DNA of 64,000 bases, from assembly GCF_016907365.1 (NCBI RefSeq), contig NZ_JAFBBV010000001.1, forward strand, positions 992,001 through 1,056,000, read 5' to 3'. Position 1 is the stretch's first letter. Each line of letters opens with the position of its first letter. Made by a program: the position numbers and the translations under genes. Below, one piece after another: positions 59,558-64,000 of the stretch. Source of the DNA: Oerskovia paurometabola (lineage in GTDB: Bacteria; Actinomycetota; Actinomycetes; Actinomycetales; Cellulomonadaceae). The notes under the pieces were generated by a model. That model saw nothing but the letters and a program-made list of their open reading frames with translations. It was not told the origin of the DNA and ran no database searches.

Positions 59558-60236
59558 GTCGGCGTTCGTCCCGAACGCGGTCCCGGTGCTGCACAGCTCG
59601 CGGGCCCAGGAGGTCGAGGCGGCCGCGTCCGCCCGCGGGTACGCCGCGGGGTACGCCGCGGGCGCCCGTGCTGCACAGGAGGGCGTGGACCGGCTGCGGG
59701 CCTCCCTCGAGGAGGAGCACGCACGCCGGGCGGCCGAGCAGGTCGAGAGCATCCGTCGCACGGTCGTGCTGCTGCACGAGGCCGCGCGAGCGCTCGCCGA
59801 GCGGGCGGTGCCGGTCGTCGAGGCCGCGCAGGAGGCGACCCTGCGCGGGGCGCTGGACCTCGCCGAGGCGATCGTCGGCCTGCAGCTCGCCGATCGCTCC
59901 CTGGCCGCGCACGCGGCTCTCGCCCGCGTGACGTCGAGCGCCGAGGCTGCGATCGTCGAGGTCCGCCTGCACCCGGACGACGTGCGCCTGCTCACCGAGG
60001 CCGGTGTCCGGGAGCCCGTGCTCGTGCCCGACGCGTCGCTCCGTCGTGGCGACGCCGTGGCGGACCTCGAGAAGGGCTACCTCGACGCCCGCGTCGGGGC
60101 GGCGGTCGAGCGCGCCCGGGCCGAGCTCGCGACCCTCGTCGAGGCGGCGGAGCACCCCGGGACGGGTGGGTTCGACGGCTCGGCCGAGGGGCGCCACCCG
60201 GGCCGACGGCCCGGTGCCGGGAGGGCCGTGGCATGA
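59547..60236 (+). CDS. fliH: flagellar assembly protein FliH
   Basis: 229 residues from a TTG at 59547, overlapping fliG by 11 bp. The GxxxG-like repeats ARGYAAGYAAGARAAQ near residue 30 are typical of FliH, as is the coiled coil (LRASLEEEHARRAAEQVESIRR). The C-terminal domain (VTSSAEAAIVEVRLHPDDVRLL ... SLRRGDAVADLEKGYLDARV) binds the ATPase FliI. It regulates FliI at the export gate. Confidence 0.9.
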   Translation: MSTESAFVPNAVPVLHSSRAQEVEAAASARGYAAGYAAGARAAQEGVDRLRASLEEEHARRAAEQVESIRRTVVLLHEAARALAERAVPVVEAAQEATLRGALDLAEAIVGLQLADRSLAAHAALARVTSSAEAAIVEVRLHPDDVRLLTEAGVREPVLVPDASLRRGDAVADLEKGYLDARVGAAVERARAELATLVEAAEHPGTGGFDGSAEGRHPGRRPGAGRAVA

Positions 60237-61636
60237 CCGCGACCGACGTGGCCGAGAAGCCGTCCGGGCCCGCACCTGGCGCTCCGTCAGCGCCGGCCCA
60301 CGCCCTCGGGCGGGCCTCGTGGCGCCCTGCCGCGCTCGACGCGCTGGCCGCGGCCGCCCGCCCCGAGCGGGTCGGGGTCGTGTCGTCGGCGGTCGGTCTG
60401 AGCGTCGAGGTCGCGGGTCTGCGGTGCGCCCTGGGCGACCTGGTGCACATCGGGGACGCGCCGCACGGTGTCGCGGCCGAGGTCGTGGCGACGTCGCAGG
60501 GGCTGGCCCGGTGCATGCCGCTGGGCAGGCTGACCGGGGTGGGTGCCGGCGCCCCCGTGCGCACGAGCGGGACGGGCATCCTCGTCCCCACGGGTCGCGG
60601 CCTGTTCGGCCGCGTCATCGACGCGCTCGGGCGCCCGGTCGACGGGCTGGGACCGATCGTCAGCGACGCGCGGGTGCCGGTCGACAACGAGGCGCCCTCG
60701 GCGATGGATCGTGCCCGCATCGACACGCCGCTCCAGACGGGCGTGCGCGTGCTCGACTCGCTCGTGACCCTCGGGCGCGGGCAGCGCATCGGCCTGTTCG
60801 CGGGCTCGGGCGTGGGCAAGTCGTCGCTGCTGTCGATGGTGGCGCGCGGGACCGACGCCGAGGTCTCGGTCATCGCCCTCGTCGGCGAGCGCGGTCGTGA
60901 GGTCCGCGAGTTCCTCGAGGACGACCTGGGGCCCGAAGGCCTGGCCCGGTCGGTCGTGGTGGTCGCGACGTCGGACGAGCCGGCCATGATGCGCCGTCGG
61001 GCTGCGTTCACGGCGACCCGGATCGCCGAGGCGTTCCGGGACGAGGGCGCGCACGTCGTCCTCATGATGGACTCGCTCACGCGCGTGTCCATGGCGCAGC
61101 GCGAGATCGGGCTGTCGGTCGGCGAGCCACCCGCGACGCGGGGCTACCCGCCGTCGACCTTCTCCCTCATGGCGAACCTGCTCGAGCGGGCCGGCACGGG
61201 CGTGCGCGGTTCGGTGACGGGGATCTACACGGTCCTGGTCGACGGGGACGACCACAACGAGCCGATCGCCGACCAGGCGCGCTCGATCCTCGACGGGCAC
61301 GTGGTGCTCGACCGGGCCATCGCGGTGTCGGGCCACTACCCGGCCGTGGACCCGCTCGGGTCGATCTCGCGCGTCGCGTCGCGCGTGACGACTCCCGAGC
61401 AGAGGTCGCTCGCGCTGACCCTGCGCAAGGTGCTCGCGGCACGTCGCAAGGCCCAGGACATCCTCGACATCGGGGCCTACAAGAAGGGCACCGACCAGCT
61501 CGTGGACGCGGCGATCGCGCACGAGCGCGCGATCGACGCCTTTCTCCAGCAAGCCATGACGGACGGCACACCGGCCGAGGAGACGTGGTCGCGCCTCGCG
61601 CGGCTGACCGAGGCCCTGATCGACGGGGAGGCGTGA
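60233..61636 (+). CDS. fliI: flagellum-specific ATPase FliI
   Basis: 467 residues. Walker A is GSGVGKSSL (about residue 197), Walker B is HVVLMMDSLTR, with the family signature PSTFSLMANLLERAG and the catalytic Glu in VGERGREVREFLEDDLG. It hydrolyses ATP to unfold and deliver substrates to the type III export gate. The N-terminal 30 residues are an extension. Coupled to fliH and fliJ by 4-bp and 1-bp overlaps. Confidence 0.96.
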   Translation: MTATDVAEKPSGPAPGAPSAPAHALGRASWRPAALDALAAAARPERVGVVSSAVGLSVEVAGLRCALGDLVHIGDAPHGVAAEVVATSQGLARCMPLGRLTGVGAGAPVRTSGTGILVPTGRGLFGRVIDALGRPVDGLGPIVSDARVPVDNEAPSAMDRARIDTPLQTGVRVLDSLVTLGRGQRIGLFAGSGVGKSSLLSMVARGTDAEVSVIALVGERGREVREFLEDDLGPEGLARSVVVVATSDEPAMMRRRAAFTATRIAEAFRDEGAHVVLMMDSLTRVSMAQREIGLSVGEPPATRGYPPSTFSLMANLLERAGTGVRGSVTGIYTVLVDGDDHNEPIADQARSILDGHVVLDRAIAVSGHYPAVDPLGSISRVASRVTTPEQRSLALTLRKVLAARRKAQDILDIGAYKKGTDQLVDAAIAHERAIDAFLQQAMTDGTPAEETWSRLARLTEALIDGEA

Positions 61637-62073
61637 TGAGCACCAAGTTCCGGCTCGCGGGGGTGCTGCGGCTGCGGCGGCTCGAGGAGGACACGGCCAA
61701 GGCACGGCTCGCGAGCGCCCACGCGGACCTCGCGCAGACCGTCGAGGAGGCGGGCGGGCTCTCGGCGTACCTCGAGTCGTCGCCCGACCGTGCGACGACG
61801 GGGGCGTCCCTCGCCGCCATCGCGGCCTCGCGGGCCGCCACGAGCGCGATGTTCGCGGCTCTCGAGGCCGAGGCGCGACGGAAGTCGGCCGAGGTCGACG
61901 CGGCGTTCAGCGGGCTCCAGGGAGCGCGGACCGCGCGCCTCGGGCTCGAGAAGCTCGAGGACCGCCACGACCAGGACGTCGCGCGCGCCGAGGGCCGCGC
62001 CGAGCAGGTCACGCTCGACGAGGTCGCCTCGTCGACGTGGCGACCGACCACCGGAAGGACCACCGGAGCATGA
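61636..62073 (+). CDS. fliJ: flagellar export protein FliJ
   Basis: 145 residues from the ATG at 61636, one base overlapping the fliI stop. Starts FRLAGVLRLRRLEEDTAKARLASAHADL, the FliJ-type antiparallel coiled coil, continuing to LGLEKLEDRHDQDVARAEGRAEQVTLDEVAS. It links FliI to the gate protein FlhA. The coupling and order fliH-fliI-fliJ are standard. Confidence 0.88.
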   Translation: MSTKFRLAGVLRLRRLEEDTAKARLASAHADLAQTVEEAGGLSAYLESSPDRATTGASLAAIAASRAATSAMFAALEAEARRKSAEVDAAFSGLQGARTARLGLEKLEDRHDQDVARAEGRAEQVTLDEVASSTWRPTTGRTTGA

Positions 62074-62819
62074 GCATGACCCAGGCCCTGGCTCGCGTCG
62101 GGGAGATCCGCACCGAGATCGCGACCCTCCAGGACCCCACGGCGACGCGCAGCACGTCGACGTCCGGGACGGGCACCACCTCGGGCACGGGCGCGACGGG
62201 CGCGACCGACTTCGCGTCGGTCCTCGCCGCCGTCGGCGCGGGGGAGGGGGCCGGCTCGTCCGACCTGTTCGGCAGCCTGTTGTCCTCGCTCGGCGGGTCC
62301 GCCACGGGCACCGGGACGGGGACGGGGACGCTCGACCTCGCGGGGCTGTTCTCGTCGCTCGCCGGGACGGGGCGCGCGACCACGGCGGGCGCGACCGCTG
62401 CCGTGTCCCCGGCGTCGGGGGCCCCGGCCGCCGGCACGGGTGCCACGGGCAGCGCGGGAGCGATCCTCGAGACCGCCAAGCAGTATCTGGGGGTGCCGTA
62501 CGTCTGGGGAGGGGAGAGCCTGGCCGAGGGCGGTCTCGACTGCTCGGGACTCGTCCAGCTCGTGTTCGGCGCGCACGGCATCGACCTCCCGCGGGTCGCG
62601 CGCGACCAGATGCGTCAGGGCACCGAGGTCGCGTCGCTCGCGCAGGCGCAGCCCGGCGACCTGATCGTCCAGCGGGGTGGCAAGCACATCGGCATCTACC
62701 TGGGCGACGGGCAGATGATCCACTCGCCCAAGCCCGGGCAGACGGTCGAGATCACCTCGGTCACGGACGCGTCCGTGACCACGATCCGTCGGGTGCTGGG
62801 CGCGGGGGTGGCGGCATGA
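62070..62819 (+). CDS. NlpC/P60 peptidoglycan hydrolase of the flagellar operon
   Basis: 249 residues from the ATG at 62070 (ATGA overlap with fliJ). The N-terminal 25 residues (MTQALARVGEIRTEIATLQ) form a helix, then a Ser/Thr/Gly-rich linker to about residue 130. The C-terminal NlpC/P60 domain has the catalytic Cys in GGLDCSGLVQLVF, His in GGKHIGIYLGDG and the IHSP segment. It should cut peptidoglycan cross-links. There is no signal peptide, so export through the flagellar system itself is likely. It probably opens the wall for the rod, the task of the FlgJ muramidase in Proteobacteria. Confidence 0.85.
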   Translation: MSMTQALARVGEIRTEIATLQDPTATRSTSTSGTGTTSGTGATGATDFASVLAAVGAGEGAGSSDLFGSLLSSLGGSATGTGTGTGTLDLAGLFSSLAGTGRATTAGATAAVSPASGAPAAGTGATGSAGAILETAKQYLGVPYVWGGESLAEGGLDCSGLVQLVFGAHGIDLPRVARDQMRQGTEVASLAQAQPGDLIVQRGGKHIGIYLGDGQMIHSPKPGQTVEITSVTDASVTTIRRVLGAGVAA

Positions 62820-64000
62820 CCGCGGTCACGTCGTCGCTCGCGAGCATCCTCGCGCCCGCTGCCGCGCCCGGTGCGCGCCGCGGTGCCGGGGACTCCTCGG
62901 ACGCGTTCGGCCGGTCGCTCGCCGCGGCGTCGGACGAGGCCGCCGGGCCGGGGGACGCACCGACCTCCGGTGAGGGGTCGAGCGTCGTGGGCACCCTGCC
63001 CGACGGCGCCGCGCACCCGGGGCGTCCCGGCCTGCCCGGGTCCTCGGGCGGACAGGCGAGCACGCCAGTCGACGGGGGCCAGGGGTGGGGGCCGGGGGCG
63101 GACGGGACGGTGGCCGACGGTCTCGTCGGGGCCGGAGGCGCTGCGGGGTCCGGTGGCGCAGCTGGCGCTGCCGGGGCCGACGGCACCGACGGGTCCGACG
63201 GGTGGAGCGGCGTCGAGGGGGCCGGGACGCTCGACGGTCAGGCGGCCGCCGTGCTCCTGCCCGTCGTCCCCGTGCTGCCGGGACCGACCGGCACGCTGGA
63301 CGAGGTGGGCACGGCGGGGAGCGCCGGCGTCCCCGGCCTTCTCGGCGCTGCGGGCGGCCACGTGGACGTCGGCGGGCCCGCCTCGTCAGGACCGGAAGAG
63401 CAGGCCAGCGCGCCCGTGCCACCGGTCGGCGGCGCGGGGGAGCCTGCGGACGGCGTCGGCCGGACGGCGGAGCAGATCGCCGGGCAGGGCGTCGCTCCGA
63501 GCGGGACCTCGACAGGGGCGACCGCGCCGGGTACCGCTCCGACCGACGCCCCGCCCCTCGGTGCCGCGACCGCTCCCACCACCGCCGGGCAGAGCTCCGG
63601 CGGGGCGGGCTCCTCGTCGGGCGGCGGGCAGCAGCACCCCGGCGCTGCCGTGACGGTGACGTCGACGGGGTCGCCGACCTCCGGAACGGCACCGGCCGCG
63701 ACCGCTCCCGGCTCCGGCGCGGCTCTCCCGACCGGCGCGGCCGAGGTCGCCCCCGAGCCGACGGCGGCGCCCGGCCAGGTCGTCCCCGCGCCGGTGCCGG
63801 TGGTGCAGGCCCCGGTGAGCGGCGCCGTCGGGCAGGTCGTCCCTGCCCCCGCCACGCCCCAGGCGACGCCCACGCTCCACGCCCAGGTCTCCGGACCCGT
63901 GTTCCAGCTCCTCGACGCGGGCGACGGCGACCACGTGCTCACGTTGTCGGTGACCCCCGACAACCTGGGCCCCGTGACCGTCCGGGCCCACATCGCGGGC
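62816..64000 (+). CDS. fliK: flagellar hook-length control protein FliK, 3' end outside window
   Basis: Open from the ATG at 62816 (ATGA overlap) to the window edge, at least 395 residues. The long N-terminal part is Gly, Ala, Pro, Ser and Thr rich and almost without charged or aromatic residues, as in many FliK proteins. Near the edge the sequence becomes VFQLLDAGDGDHVLTLSVTPDNLGPVTVRAHI, which is the start of the Flg_hook domain (L-x-P-x-x-L-G-x-V) that switches export specificity. Assignment is based on that segment and gene order. Confidence 0.82.
   Translation, partial: MTAVTSSLASILAPAAAPGARRGAGDSSDAFGRSLAAASDEAAGPGDAPTSGEGSSVVGTLPDGAAHPGRPGLPGSSGGQASTPVDGGQGWGPGADGTVADGLVGAGGAAGSGGAAGAAGADGTDGSDGWSGVEGAGTLDGQAAAVLLPVVPVLPGPTGTLDEVGTAGSAGVPGLLGAAGGHVDVGGPASSGPEEQASAPVPPVGGAGEPADGVGRTAEQIAGQGVAPSGTSTGATAPGTAPTDAPPLGAATAPTTAGQSSGGAGSSSGGGQQHPGAAVTVTSTGSPTSGTAPAATAPGSGAALPTGAAEVAPEPTAAPGQVVPAPVPVVQAPVSGAVGQVVPAPATPQATPTLHAQVSGPVFQLLDAGDGDHVLTLSVTPDNLGPVTVRAHIAG

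Noticed and set aside
1..64000. tRNA or rRNA genes, IS elements, prophage, integrase or attachment sites
   Set aside because: I looked for tRNA-like arms, transposase and integrase motifs, and terminal repeats and found none that I can support.

Overview
The window comes from a very GC-rich, flagellated actinobacterium. Gene content and style (NNC/NNG codon choice, GTG and TTG starts, TAT-exported proteins, a complete polar-type flagellar and chemotaxis locus) fit Micrococcales near Cellulomonas, Oerskovia or Cellulosimicrobium; this is an inference from protein style, not a database match. I see no rRNA or tRNA gene, no CRISPR array, no IS element and no prophage.

Left end (1-3.1 kb): a copper-binding YcnI-type secreted protein cut by the window edge, two membrane proteins, a small secreted protein and the tRNA methyltransferase TrmL.

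Catabolic island (3.1-34.4 kb, interrupted by other genes at 23.9-30.6 kb): a sugar or sugar-acid utilisation locus. One minus-strand operon (11.1 to 3.1 kb) encodes a Gfo/Idh oxidoreductase, an ABC importer (binding protein plus two permeases, no ATPase in the window), an NAD-dependent epimerase, a DapA-like aldolase/lyase and a 2-hydroxyacid dehydrogenase. A second minus-strand unit (16.0 to 11.4 kb) encodes two paralogous TAT-exported proteins that look like beta-helix proteins. A plus-strand operon (19.2 to 23.9 kb) encodes a neutral-ceramidase-like hydrolase, two SDR dehydrogenases and an enolase-superfamily dehydratase. A third cluster (30.3 to 34.4 kb) adds an SDR, a SnoaL-like protein, a second 2-hydroxyacid dehydrogenase, a fumarylacetoacetase-family hydrolase and an SMP-30 lactonase. 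A GntR/FadR-type regulator sits in the middle (18.2-19.0 kb). Six copies of the palindrome TTGCTATAGCAA or close variants lie in the promoter regions of these units, so they probably form one regulon. The enzymes together resemble a non-phosphorylating sugar-acid pathway ending in diketo-acid cleavage.

Interruption (23.9-30.1 kb): an ArsR-type metal sensor with a CDF efflux pump, a DUF1269-like membrane protein, a three-His-box desaturase, and a NarL-type two-component system with a membrane protein.

trpS and chemotaxis (34.4-45.4 kb): trpS is preceded by a 13-codon leader peptide with three consecutive Trp codons and a hairpin that masks its Shine-Dalgarno sequence. Immediately downstream is only the C-terminal end of cheA, still translationally coupled to cheW, followed by three tandem chemoreceptor genes with nearly identical signalling cassettes, then cheB, cheR, cheY, cheX, a second cheY and a related orphan gene.

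Flagellar locus (45.4-64 kb): flgN-flgK-flgL-fliW on the minus strand, divergent from a FliA-type sigma factor; three tandem flagellin genes, each with the same promoter, 5' leader hairpin and strong terminator; fliD, fliS and a FliT-position gene; then flgB-flgC-fliE-fliF-fliG-fliH-fliI-fliJ, an NlpC/P60 peptidoglycan hydrolase and fliK, which runs off the right edge. The sigma factor probably drives the flagellin and flgN promoters through a shared GCCGACAGT-like -10 element.
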